DNA from: JBBSEX01 sp038239345
GTDB taxonomy: Bacteria > Acidobacteriota > Terriglobia > Bryobacterales > Bryobacteraceae
Reading direction: 5' to 3'
Length of the DNA stretch: 64,000 nt
Assembly (NCBI GenBank): GCA_038239345.1
Contig: JBBSEX010000001.1
Location: forward strand, 525,024 to 589,023
Shown here one piece after another: positions 33,419-41,201 of this stretch. Both the position numbers and the translations under genes were made by a program. How positions within the stretch are numbered: position 1 is the first letter of the stretch; each line of letters begins with the position of its first letter. The notes below the pieces were generated by a model. It was not told the origin of the DNA and did no database searches. It worked only from the letters and a program-made list of their open reading frames with translations.

Positions 33419-34702
33419 ATGAATAGCCGCTTTAAGTTCGTTGTGGTTACATCTTCGACTTTCCTGGTCATTTTCCTTCTGATCGGCGCTTTGCACGGCA
33501 GGAGTGCCACCCCGGAAGATCCCTATCGGCACCTCGCCGTTTACACCGAGGTTCTCTCGCGAATCAAGAGCGAGTATGTTGAAGAACCGGACATGAAGAG
33601 CGTCACTTTGGGCGCCATCAACGGACTTCTGGAATCGATCGATCCCTACGCCAGCTACTTGAACGCCGATCAGTACAAGCAATATCAAAAGCAGAAGGAC
33701 AGTTCCAAGGCGGGTATCGGCCTTGTGCTTGCCAAGCGTTTTGGATACGTGCAAATCATCGATGCCATTCCCGGATCGCCCGCCGCTAAAGCCGGTTTGG
33801 GCACTACCGATATCGTGGAAACAATTAACGGTGTCGCTACTCGCGACATGCCGCTCGCTTTTGCCGACCTACTCCTACGCGGGGAAGCCGGGACCTCCGT
33901 CGAACTCTCGGTTCTGCGATTCCGCAAGCCTGAGCCGCAGAAGATGACCATCATTCGCGGGGCCATCAAATTTCCCCCTGTCACATCGAAGATGATGCCC
34001 GATCAGGTGGGCGTTATCACGATCATGAGTCTGTCCGCCGGGAACGTCAAAGATGCTTCGGCTAAGATTCAGGCATTGGAGAAAGAGGGCGCCAAGCGCC
34101 TGATCCTCGACCTTCGGCACTCCGCGACTGGAACCCCGGAGGAAGGTATCCAACTGGCGAATTTATTCCTCGACAAAGGCCTGATTACCTATACGCAAGG
34201 CCAGAAAGCCGGCCGCCAGAACATCGATGCCGTTCCCGCGCAAGCCATTACCAAGCTTCCACTCGTTGTAATCACCAATCGCGGCACGGCCGATGGCGCG
34301 GAAGTCACCGCCGCTGCCCTGCTGGACGACAAGCGGGCCGAAGTGGTGGGCGAGCGTACCTACGGGGACGCGGCGATCCGCAAGACGATCAACATGGATG
34401 ACGGAAGCGCGGTGATCCTGTCGATTGCGAAATACTATTCCCCCAGTGGCAAATCGATTCAGGACAATGGCGTGACACCATCGGTGGCTGTTGCCGAGGT
34501 GGACAATACGCCTACCGATCCTGAAGACGAGACCGTGCCTGAGAAGCAACCGGATACTCCGAAAGCGGGTGACGATCCGATGCTGAAGAAAGCAATTGAA
34601 GTGGTTACCAAGGGCATAATCGCGTCCGCCGCCCATCCTGGCGCGAAAGCCGAATCCGCTCCGGGGATGACGCCCTTGCACATCCCCGTTCCGCAACAGT
34701 AG
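33419..34702 (+). CDS. S41 (C-terminal processing) peptidase homologue lacking catalytic residues
   Basis: 427 residues. An N-terminal signal-anchor (about 7-25), a PDZ domain (about 95-175, GIGLVLAKRFG and VETINGVATRDM) and an S41 tail-protease fold (about 185-350) are clear. The active site is gone. The catalytic Ser of GSASASE is Asp292 (here GTADGAE), and the Lys exactly 25 residues later in FGKG is Asp317 (here YGDA); the third polar residue (Gln) is Arg. I read both codons directly (GAT at 34292, GAC at 34367). It is therefore probably a peptide-binding pseudoprotease. The C-terminal 75 residues are low-complexity. An FmdB-type gene follows after five bases. Confidence 0.88.
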   Translation: MNSRFKFVVVTSSTFLVIFLLIGALHGRSATPEDPYRHLAVYTEVLSRIKSEYVEEPDMKSVTLGAINGLLESIDPYASYLNADQYKQYQKQKDSSKAGIGLVLAKRFGYVQIIDAIPGSPAAKAGLGTTDIVETINGVATRDMPLAFADLLLRGEAGTSVELSVLRFRKPEPQKMTIIRGAIKFPPVTSKMMPDQVGVITIMSLSAGNVKDASAKIQALEKEGAKRLILDLRHSATGTPEEGIQLANLFLDKGLITYTQGQKAGRQNIDAVPAQAITKLPLVVITNRGTADGAEVTAAALLDDKRAEVVGERTYGDAAIRKTINMDDGSAVILSIAKYYSPSGKSIQDNGVTPSVAVAEVDNTPTDPEDETVPEKQPDTPKAGDDPMLKKAIEVVTKGIIASAAHPGAKAESAPGMTPLHIPVPQQ

Positions 34703-34707
34703 AAACT

Positions 34708-35070
34708 ATGCCTCTATATGAATACCGGTGCGAGAAATGTGGAGAACGGTTCGAAGTGATTCAGAAGTTCTCCGACGCACCCCTTACAGTTCACGTGAAG
34801 TGTGGAGGCGGGGCGCTTGAAAAGTTAATCTCTCTGCCGACTTTTCAGCTAAAAGGAACCGGTTGGTACGCCACCGATTACGCCAAAGGAAATGGCTCGG
34901 CACCGCCCAAGCAAGCTGAGAAGTCCGAATCTTCGAACGACAAATCTGCAACGGCGGAAAGTTCTCCCAACACCGATAGCAGCTCTTCCAAGGACAAGTC
35001 TTCTAGCAGTTCCGAATCCAAGCCCGTAACCCCCGCGCCAAGCGCTCCCGCAGCTGCGAAGTCCGAATAA
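34708..35070 (+). CDS. FmdB family zinc ribbon protein
   Basis: 120 residues. The first knuckle is the canonical MPLYEYRCEKCGERFE of FmdB/putative regulatory proteins. The second knuckle should be CPxCG but reads VKCGGG with a single Cys, so the zinc site is incomplete unless another residue helps. Residues about 70-120 are a Ser/Lys/Pro-rich low-complexity tail. The conserved GTGWYATDY follows the ribbon. The function of the family is not settled. Only five bases separate it from the pseudoprotease gene, so the two are most likely cotranscribed. Confidence 0.88.
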   Translation: MPLYEYRCEKCGERFEVIQKFSDAPLTVHVKCGGGALEKLISLPTFQLKGTGWYATDYAKGNGSAPPKQAEKSESSNDKSATAESSPNTDSSSSKDKSSSSSESKPVTPAPSAPAAAKSE

Positions 35071-35112
35071 ACTCCTCGTCGTAAACGCTAGAAGTTGGGC
35101 TAGAATGAAGCC

Positions 35113-36459
35113 ATGCATTCCACGAGGCGTCATTTTCTGGGCACGGCCACGGCTGCCGGCCTGGGAGGATCGTTACTAGCCCAGTCGGCTACGCCGAAAC
35201 AGTTTTCCCCCAACGATAAAGTTCAAATCGCGCTCATCGGCGCCGGAGGCATGGGTAACGAAGATCTGAAGTCTTCACTCGCCACCGGGGGAACGAGACT
35301 GATAGCCGCCAGCGATATTTACGATGGACGCCTGACGCGCATCAAGGAAGTCTATGGCAACGATATTTTCACCACTCGCGATTATCGCGAGATTCTGGCC
35401 CGCCCCGACATCGATGCCGTGATCATCGCGACACCCGACCACTGGCATCAAAAAATCAGCATCGACGCGATGAACGCCGGCAAGGACGTCTATTGCGAAA
35501 AGCCGATGGTGCAGCGTCTGGACGACGGTAAAGCGGTGATCGAAACGCAACAGAAGACCGGGCGTATTATGCAAGTGGGCAGCCAACGCGTGAGTTCCAT
35601 CGTCTATCAGAAAGCGAAGGACCTGATCTCACAAGGGACCATCGGCAAACTCAACATGGTGGAAGCCTGGTGGGATCGCAATTCGGCGATCGGCGCATGG
35701 CAATATTCGATTCCACCCGATGCCTCCCCGGCAACTATCGATTGGGACCGTTTTTTGGGGCGGGCGCCGAAGGTCCCGTTTGAACCGGTCCGCTTATTCC
35801 GCTGGCGCAATTATCGCGACTATGGGACGGGCGTCGCGGGCGATCTTTTCGTCCATCTATTTTCAGGCATGCATTTCGTTACCGGTTCCATCGGGCCCTC
35901 GCGTGTCTTCGCCACCGGTGGGCTTCGCTTCTGGAAGGATGGCCGCGATGTACCCGACGTTATGCTTGGCCTCTATGACTACCCGGCCACCGCCACGATG
36001 CCGGCGTTCAATCTCTCGCTGCGAGTGAACTTCGTCAACGGCGCGGGCGAAACTTCGGGCTTCCGCTTTGTCGGCAGTGAAGGCATTCTCACCATCGGCA
36101 ACGGCGTTACCGTATCCAAGCAGCCGCGCGAAACGGAACCCGGCTACACGATCGAAACTTTCGCCAAGTCGACGCAGGAAGAGTTCCTCAAGCAGTACCG
36201 CGAAAAATATCCGAAGATGAATCCCAACGCCGATTCGATGCGCGCCCAAGGCGAGGAGAAATATCTTCCGCCCACCGGATATAGCGACCATCTTGACCAT
36301 CACCGCAATTTCGTCAATGCCGTTCGCACCCGCAAACCGGTGATTGAAGATCCGAGCTTTGGCTTCCGCGCCGCCGGGCCTGCGCTCGCTTCGCTGGTCA
36401 GCTATTTCGATCAGCGGATGTGCGAATGGGATCCGAAGACGATGACTCTGAAGAGCTAA
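35113..36459 (+). CDS. Gfo/Idh/MocA family oxidoreductase, Tat-exported
   Basis: 448 residues. A twin-arginine signal (STRRHFLGTATAAGLGGSL) indicates export in folded form with its NAD(P) cofactor. The Rossmann motif is ALIGAGGMGNED, and the family EKPM motif (VYCEKPMVQ) carries the catalytic Lys. TPDHWHQ and the central IDWDRFLG with FRWRNYRDYGTG are typical of the large acidobacterial/planctomycete branch of this family. The substrate, likely a sugar or inositol derivative, is unknown. A close paralogue without the signal follows two genes downstream (36833). Its promoter may include TAGAAT at about 35101. Confidence 0.9.
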   Translation: MHSTRRHFLGTATAAGLGGSLLAQSATPKQFSPNDKVQIALIGAGGMGNEDLKSSLATGGTRLIAASDIYDGRLTRIKEVYGNDIFTTRDYREILARPDIDAVIIATPDHWHQKISIDAMNAGKDVYCEKPMVQRLDDGKAVIETQQKTGRIMQVGSQRVSSIVYQKAKDLISQGTIGKLNMVEAWWDRNSAIGAWQYSIPPDASPATIDWDRFLGRAPKVPFEPVRLFRWRNYRDYGTGVAGDLFVHLFSGMHFVTGSIGPSRVFATGGLRFWKDGRDVPDVMLGLYDYPATATMPAFNLSLRVNFVNGAGETSGFRFVGSEGILTIGNGVTVSKQPRETEPGYTIETFAKSTQEEFLKQYREKYPKMNPNADSMRAQGEEKYLPPTGYSDHLDHHRNFVNAVRTRKPVIEDPSFGFRAAGPALASLVSYFDQRMCEWDPKTMTLKS

Positions 36460-36481
36460 GCCGAAATCGGCTCGCTATAAT
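36459..36481 (+). promoter_or_regulatory. Short perfect hairpin followed by a TATAAT box
   Basis: AGCCGA-AA-TCGGCT (36459-36472) forms a six-pair palindrome starting at the stop codon of the first Gfo/Idh gene, and TATAAT (36476-36481) follows it. The start codon of the STAS protein is TTG at 36487, only five bases past the box. This would make a leaderless transcript if the box is used; otherwise the hairpin may only be a stability element between the genes. Confidence 0.35.
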
Positions 36482-36486
36482 CATCC

Positions 36487-36831
36487 TTGTTGCAGATCGA
36501 TCATACAGAAATAGAGCCCGCCGCCAGCATCGTCACGATTGCCGGCCGGATCATGCTGGGCGCGGAAAGCGCGGGGATACAAACGCTGGTGGAAGAGCTG
36601 ATCAAGCAGGGGCGACGCAATCTGATATTCGATCTTTCGGGCGTCACCCACATCGATTCCACCGGCATCGGACGCTTCATCGACGGATTCAACCGCATCC
36701 ACGAGATCGGCGGCACACTGCGCATGGCGGCATCCAGCGGCACGGTTCGCGACTCTTTTCGCGTGACGCGCCTGGACACGATCTTTCCTTTTTACGAGAG
36801 CGTCGCCAAGGCGCTGGAAGGGCTCACTTAA
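36487..36831 (+). CDS. STAS domain protein (anti-sigma factor antagonist-like)
   Basis: 114 residues, a single STAS domain. The family's phospho-acceptor region reads VTHIDSTGIGRFID, with the Ser that partner-switching kinases phosphorylate still present. The neighbouring strand LIFDLSGV is typical. The start is TTG at 36487 or the next TTG at 36490; neither has a good ribosome binding site. No serine kinase (RsbW-like) or phosphatase gene is adjacent. The gene is placed between two paralogous Gfo/Idh genes, one base ahead of the second, which is an unusual context that does not itself reveal a partner. Confidence 0.88.
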   Translation: MLQIDHTEIEPAASIVTIAGRIMLGAESAGIQTLVEELIKQGRRNLIFDLSGVTHIDSTGIGRFIDGFNRIHEIGGTLRMAASSGTVRDSFRVTRLDTIFPFYESVAKALEGLT

Positions 36832-36832
36832 G

Positions 36833-38080
36833 ATGCAGATCTCAGCCAACGACCGGATTCAGGTAGCGCTTATCGGCGCCGGCGGTATGGGATCGGCCGA
36901 TGCCCGTTCCGCGATATCGGTGCCGGGTGTATCGCTGGTAGCCGTGGCCGACCTCTATGACGGCCGCCTGCAGCGTGCCAAAGAGACATGGGGCGCCCAG
37001 CTTTTCACCACCCGCGATTATCGCGAAATCCTGAATCGCAAAGACATTGATGCCGTGATTATCGCGACGCCCGATCACTGGCATTCTAAAATAACCATCG
37101 ATGCGATCAATGCCGGCAAGGATGTGTATTGCGAGAAGCCGATGGTCCGCACTATCGAAGAAGGCCACGGGGTTATCGCCGCACAACGGAAGTCGGGGCG
37201 CATCGTGCAAGTGGGCAGTCAATACGCCAGCTCTCTAATTTTCCAAAAAGCGCACGATATGCTGGCGGCGGGCGCCATCGGCAAGCTGAATATGGTGGAG
37301 GCGGCGCTTGACCGCAATACCGCGATTGGCGCCTGGCAGTATTCCGTTCCACCCGATGCTTCGGAGCAGACGATAGATTGGGATCGCTTTCTAGGTCAAG
37401 CCCCGAAAGTTCCGTTCGATCCGCTGCGCTTTTTCCGCTGGCGCAATTATCGGGACTATGGAACCGGAGTGGCCGGCGATCTCTTCGTGCACTTGATGAC
37501 TGGCCTTCATTTTGCTACCGGCGCCATTGGACCGAAGCGTGTCTATGCCACTGGCGGCCTGCGGTTCTGGAATGATGGCCGCGACGTCCCGGACATCATG
37601 CTGGCCACGATGGATTATCCCGATTTCAATTTCGCACTACGGGTAAATTTCGTCAGCAGCGTAGTTGGCGAATCGTTCGCATTCCGCTTTGTGGGAACGG
37701 AAGGCGTCATGATGGCAGGCTTCAATGGGCTGACCGTCTCCCGGCACCCCCGGGAGATTGAACCCGGTTACGCGATCGACACATTCGCCAAGGCAACTCA
37801 GGAACAATTCCTCACCAACTATCGCGAGAAGTTTCCTGTCTCGCGACCGGTTGCCGACGCCATGAGACCAAGTCTCGACGAACGCTACGCGCCACCCGCC
37901 GGGCACAATCCCCACCGCGAGCATCACGTCAATTTCTTTACTGCCGTCCGCTCACGCAAGCCGTTCTTTGAAGATGCTATCTTCGGCCTGCGGGCCGCCG
38001 GTCCGGCTCTGCTCACCAACAGCAGTTACTACGATCGCCGCATTTGCAACTGGAACGCTGACACAATGCAGTCCAGTTAG
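36833..38080 (+). CDS. Gfo/Idh/MocA family oxidoreductase, cytoplasmic paralogue
   Basis: 415 residues, strongly similar along its full length to the product at 35113-36459 (ALIGAGGMGSAD, TRDYREIL, ATPDHWHSK, VYCEKPMVR, IDWDRFLGQAPKVPF, FRWRNYRDYGTGVAGDLFV). It starts at QISANDRIQVAL and has no Tat signal, so it should remain in the cytoplasm. The pair looks like an old tandem duplication in which one copy lost or the other gained export. It begins one base after the STAS stop. Its stop overlaps the stop of a tiny opposing gene by four bases (38077-38080). Confidence 0.9.
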   Translation: MQISANDRIQVALIGAGGMGSADARSAISVPGVSLVAVADLYDGRLQRAKETWGAQLFTTRDYREILNRKDIDAVIIATPDHWHSKITIDAINAGKDVYCEKPMVRTIEEGHGVIAAQRKSGRIVQVGSQYASSLIFQKAHDMLAAGAIGKLNMVEAALDRNTAIGAWQYSVPPDASEQTIDWDRFLGQAPKVPFDPLRFFRWRNYRDYGTGVAGDLFVHLMTGLHFATGAIGPKRVYATGGLRFWNDGRDVPDIMLATMDYPDFNFALRVNFVSSVVGESFAFRFVGTEGVMMAGFNGLTVSRHPREIEPGYAIDTFAKATQEQFLTNYREKFPVSRPVADAMRPSLDERYAPPAGHNPHREHHVNFFTAVRSRKPFFEDAIFGLRAAGPALLTNSSYYDRRICNWNADTMQSS

Positions 38081-38223
38081 AAGCGCGAACCTGACCGGTT
38101 CCCCAAACTCTTCAACCACGTGATCAATGGATTGTGCGCGAACCCAGTCGGATCGAAGTACCACCAGACGATGGATCCAACAACGACAAGGATCACCACG
38201 TAGCCGAACGTTTTGGTCAACAT
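38077..38223 (-). CDS. 48-residue single-helix membrane peptide
   Basis: A short open frame I read on the minus strand: ATG at 38223, TAA at 38077-38079. It begins MLTKTFGYVVILVVVGSIV, a membrane helix (about residues 5-21), and continues with WWYFDPTGFAHNPLITWL and a basic end (GNRSGSRF). The aromatic belt after the helix, the clean start and the four-base stop overlap with the upstream opposing gene argue that it is real. I do not recognise the family. It is alone on its strand between the Gfo/Idh paralogue and a DMT transporter. Confidence 0.6.
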   Translation of the reverse strand: MLTKTFGYVVILVVVGSIVWWYFDPTGFAHNPLITWLKSLGNRSGSRF

Positions 38224-38287
38224 TGCATTCGATTTTAGCGGATAACGAATCACGGAAACATTAAGGTCTGCCCGGTAGTCACCAGAA

Positions 38288-38731
38288 GTGAACTGGATTT
38301 CTTACGTCTTGGCCATCGCCGCGGGAGCTGCTAATCCCGCGCAAGCGGGCGCGAACGCGGAACTGAAAAAGACCCTCGACGATCCCGTGTGGGCCGCCCT
38401 CGCTGTCTATCTTTCCGGACTCTTCGCGATGATCGTCATTCAACTCATAGTCCGTGAGCCTTGGCCCTTGGCCGATCGGCTGGGGCGAGTCCCATGGTGG
38501 GCGTGGCTGGGTGGGCTGCTCAGCATCGCATCGACAATGGCCGGGCTGACTTTCGCGCAAAAGATGGGATCGGGCGTGTTTACAGGACTTAGCGTTACCG
38601 CTTCACTAGCGACTTCGATTATCTTAGACCACTTCGGTTGGCTCGGTTTCAAGGAGCACCCCGCATCGATGATGCGAATCGTTGGCGGTGCGCTGATGGT
38701 TGTGGGCTTGTGGCTGATCGCCAAATTCTAA
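38288..38731 (+). CDS. DMT superfamily transporter, YdcZ/DUF606-like
   Basis: 147 residues with about five membrane helices (about 3-19, 37-54, 68-88, 93-112 and 125-144). The GxNAELKK stretch near the N-terminus, FAMIVIQLIV and the repeated GGLLSI/GGALMVVG ends agree with the small YdcZ branch, in which two such five-helix units form the transporter. The GTG start at 38288 gives a normal N-terminus. Substrate unknown. It is divergent from the 48-residue peptide gene (64 bp between them). Confidence 0.85.
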   Translation: MNWISYVLAIAAGAANPAQAGANAELKKTLDDPVWAALAVYLSGLFAMIVIQLIVREPWPLADRLGRVPWWAWLGGLLSIASTMAGLTFAQKMGSGVFTGLSVTASLATSIILDHFGWLGFKEHPASMMRIVGGALMVVGLWLIAKF

Positions 38732-38791
38732 ATTTCCGTGAAGCGTGAATATTTCGCCGTTTATCCGGATACTTTACGGTGAGAGAACGCT

Positions 38792-39277
38792 TTGGAAGAT
38801 CTGGACGCAATTCGAAATTGCCGGCGGGATGCGAACGCTTTCCGGATACTGATGGAGCGTTACCAGTCCCAGGCGACCGCTCATGCCGTGGCCATTCTCA
38901 GAAACCGGCAAGACGCCGAAGACGCGGTTCAGGATGCTTTCCTGAATGCCTACCGGGCGCTCGACCGCTTTGATCAGGCTTGCCGCTTCTATCCGTGGTT
39001 CTACACAATTTTGCGAAACTGCTGTCTCAAGCTTGTGACACACCGTTCTCCGCGAAACATCGCGGCGGAAGGTTTTCAAATTCTCGCCGCGACGTATCAG
39101 GGCCCGGATGACACACTACGCTTGGAAGCCGCGCTGCACTCGCTTACACCGGAGAGCCGCGAAATCGTAACGCTGCGGCATCTGAATAACCTGTTCCTCA
39201 ATCAAAAGAGGCGTCAATATACAGTGGATATCTGGCCCGTTCTTAAACCGCAAATTACATTGCGGTTCAGCCGCTAG
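38792..39277 (+). pseudogene. Truncated ECF sigma factor (region 4 lost)
   Basis: The first 135 residues are a normal ECF sigma: region 2 with QDAEDAVQDAFLNAYRAL and FYPWFYTILRNCCLK, then the beginning of region 4 (LTPESREIVTLRHLNN). At about base 39195 the expected helix-turn-helix (S-x-x-E-I-A ... GTVxSRL) is replaced by unrelated residues (LNQKRRQYTVDIW) that end in TAG at 39275. The same frame then continues into a membrane-protein fragment. I infer an internal deletion that joined a sigma gene to a downstream gene. Without region 4 it cannot recognise a -35. It starts at TTG 38792; expression as a region-2-only protein remains possible. Confidence 0.65.
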
Positions 39278-39451
39278 CCATGGTGGCTCGCGCTCACATT
39301 AGCCATTTACAAGCTCGCGGAGTTCATCCCCGACCGTGGCTTCAGCATTTCGATTCAGCTCATCCCCATAATTTTGGCCGCTGTGGCATTCGCGCTGGTC
39401 AAGCAGAATCCATTTCGAATAGACGCCGGACTCCGGCTGGAACAGGAGTAA
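39278..39451 (+). pseudogene. Remnant of a membrane protein gene, same frame as the broken sigma
   Basis: Directly after the TAG that ends the broken sigma frame, the same frame stays open for 57 codons and reads like protein: PWWLALTLAIYKLAEFIPD, then SISIQLIPIILAAVAFALVK and a hydrophilic end RIDAGLRLEQE before TAA at 39449. Two membrane-helix-like parts are visible. There is no start codon in a suitable place. It is best explained as the 3' end of a lost gene, perhaps the sigma's former partner. Family not recognised. Confidence 0.5.
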
Positions 39452-39454
39452 ACA

Positions 39455-39772
39455 ATGAACCCTTCGTCCGATTCACGAGACCCCATTGTATTGGGTCAGA
39501 AATATGCATTTGCCACCGCGTCGCTCATCTGTGGCATCGCCTGCTATGTCAACTTGCTCGGCTTGGAGAAAGGGGTGCTTGCCATCGTCTTCGCCTGGAT
39601 GGCATTAAAGGATCGGCCATCCCCACGACTCACGGTGCGGCGCGGCTGGGCCCAAGCCGGACTGGCTATGGGGACGATACCATTGGTTGTCATCCCGGTT
39701 GTTCTTGCGCTAAACTTTGACCGCTTGCATCGCCTGCTAAACGCTTTGATCGCATTGCAGACGGGAAAATGA
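39455..39772 (+). CDS. Small membrane protein, DUF4190-like
   Basis: 105 residues with a good ribosome binding site (CAGGAG, eight bases before the ATG). Two membrane stretches (about 18-50 and 68-86) are connected by a basic loop. The pattern FATASLICGI ... VLAIVFAWMAL ... GWAQAGLAMGTI resembles DUF4190, in which each helix pair ends in a G-x-x-G turn. No function is known for such proteins. It lies ten bases before the alpha/beta hydrolase gene and just after the sigma/membrane remnants, so it may originally have belonged to the same operon. Confidence 0.75.
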   Translation: MNPSSDSRDPIVLGQKYAFATASLICGIACYVNLLGLEKGVLAIVFAWMALKDRPSPRLTVRRGWAQAGLAMGTIPLVVIPVVLALNFDRLHRLLNALIALQTGK

Positions 39773-39782
39773 GGAGGCTATC

Positions 39783-41153
39783 GTGAAACTATTTCTTCGG
39801 CTGTTCATCGCGCTTAATACGATTTCTATGTACGCTCAAACCACGCCTCCTAAACCGATAGACATTGATGGCGCCTGGGCTGGAGTGCTGGCTGCAGGGC
39901 CAATGAATCTTCACTTGGTATTTCATATTGCCACGACACCCGCCGGACTGAGTGCAACCTTGGATAGCCTCGACCAGGGCGCCAAAGGAATTCCCGTAAG
40001 CTCAGTGACCCGGGACAAATTTAACCTGAAGCTGGAGATGAAGAAACTCGCGGCTGTGATGGACGGCACAATAAGCGACGACGGCACCGCGATTAGCGGA
40101 ACGTTCACGCAAGCCGGTAACCCTTTGCCACTAACCCTCAAACGAGTTAAGAATGAAGCGGACCTGGTACGGCGCCGTCCGCAGGAACCCGTCAAGCCTT
40201 ATCCGTATAGCGAAGAAGAAGTCGCTTACGACAATAAGGCGGCGGAGATAAAACTTGCGGCCACGCTAACCATTCCGCCAGGAAAAGGCCCGTTTCCAGC
40301 GGTGCTCCTGATAACGGGTTCGGGTCCGCAGGATCGCGATGAATCCCTCATGGGTCATCGTCCGTTTCTAGTTCTCGCCGATTATTTAACCCGACAAGGC
40401 ATCGTGGTCCTCCGTGCGGACGATCGCGGGACCGCCAAATCCACAGGCGATTTCTCTTCAGCCACCACAGCTGATTTCGCAACCGATGCCGAAGCAGGAC
40501 TCGCTTTTCTGAAGACTCGCGGCGAAGTGGACTCGCAAAAAATCGGCCTGCTAGGACACAGCGAAGGTGGCATCATCGCTCCCATGGTGGCGGCGCGAAA
40601 TTCCAATGTGGCATTCATTGTCATGCTGGCCGGCACGGGCGTTAGCGGGTTCGACGTTTTGCAAACGCAAGTGATGCTGGTGGCAAAATCGATGGGTGCT
40701 GGCGAAGAGCAAGTCAAGAAGGCTGGCGCTACGCAACGCGAAATCCTGACGGTGATTCAAAGCGGCGCCACGGAAAGCGAACTGCGGGCGAAGTTAATCG
40801 AAGCTGGCACACCGGAGGTCCGAGCGGATTCGCAAATCAAACAACTCAATTCGCCCTGGATGAGGTATTTTCTCACCTATGATCCCAGCGTTGCTCTGCG
40901 CAAAGTACACTGTCCCGTGTTGGCGCTGAATGGCGCTAAAGACGTGCAGGTGTCTGCGCCGCAGAACCTACCGGCGATTCGGGCGGCGCTCGAAGCCGGT
41001 GGAAATAAGAACGTCGAAACAGCCGAATTACCGGGGCTAAACCACCTTTTCCAGTCCGCCAAAACCGGTTCTCCCGGGGAGTACGGCTCGATCGAAGAAA
41101 CGATGTCGCCCCTTGTTTTGGAAAAGATCGCGGCCTGGATTCTGCGGCGTTAA
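39783..41153 (+). CDS. Secreted alpha/beta hydrolase with N-terminal beta domain
   Basis: 456 residues starting at GTG with GAGGAGG eight bases upstream. A signal peptide (about 1-19) is followed by a beta-rich domain (about 25-130; IDGAWAGVLAAG and DGTISDDGTAISGTF) and an alpha/beta hydrolase domain (about 140-456). The nucleophile elbow is LLGHSEGGII, the acid is in LNGAKDVQV, and the His in GLNHLFQ completes the triad. PAVLLITGSGPQDRDE supplies the oxyanion loop. The domain order is common in acidobacterial exported esterases or peptidases. The substrate is unknown. It precedes the purine operon by 48 bp on the same strand, without a clear terminator between. Confidence 0.88.
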   Translation: MKLFLRLFIALNTISMYAQTTPPKPIDIDGAWAGVLAAGPMNLHLVFHIATTPAGLSATLDSLDQGAKGIPVSSVTRDKFNLKLEMKKLAAVMDGTISDDGTAISGTFTQAGNPLPLTLKRVKNEADLVRRRPQEPVKPYPYSEEEVAYDNKAAEIKLAATLTIPPGKGPFPAVLLITGSGPQDRDESLMGHRPFLVLADYLTRQGIVVLRADDRGTAKSTGDFSSATTADFATDAEAGLAFLKTRGEVDSQKIGLLGHSEGGIIAPMVAARNSNVAFIVMLAGTGVSGFDVLQTQVMLVAKSMGAGEEQVKKAGATQREILTVIQSGATESELRAKLIEAGTPEVRADSQIKQLNSPWMRYFLTYDPSVALRKVHCPVLALNGAKDVQVSAPQNLPAIRAALEAGGNKNVETAELPGLNHLFQSAKTGSPGEYGSIEETMSPLVLEKIAAWILRR

Positions 41154-41201
41154 ATTGCTGTATATTAAAACAACGTCCTCCGGCTTCGTGGCCGATCTTT
41201 C

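Noticed and set aside
34163..34696. 177-codon minus-strand frame under the S41 homologue.
   Set aside because: Arg/Gly/His-rich shadow of the plus-strand codons, no recognisable fold.
41154..41201. Promoter of the purine operon.
   Set aside because: The AT-rich GTATATTAAAAC stretch has no matching -35/-10 pair at proper spacing, so readthrough from the hydrolase gene is equally likely.
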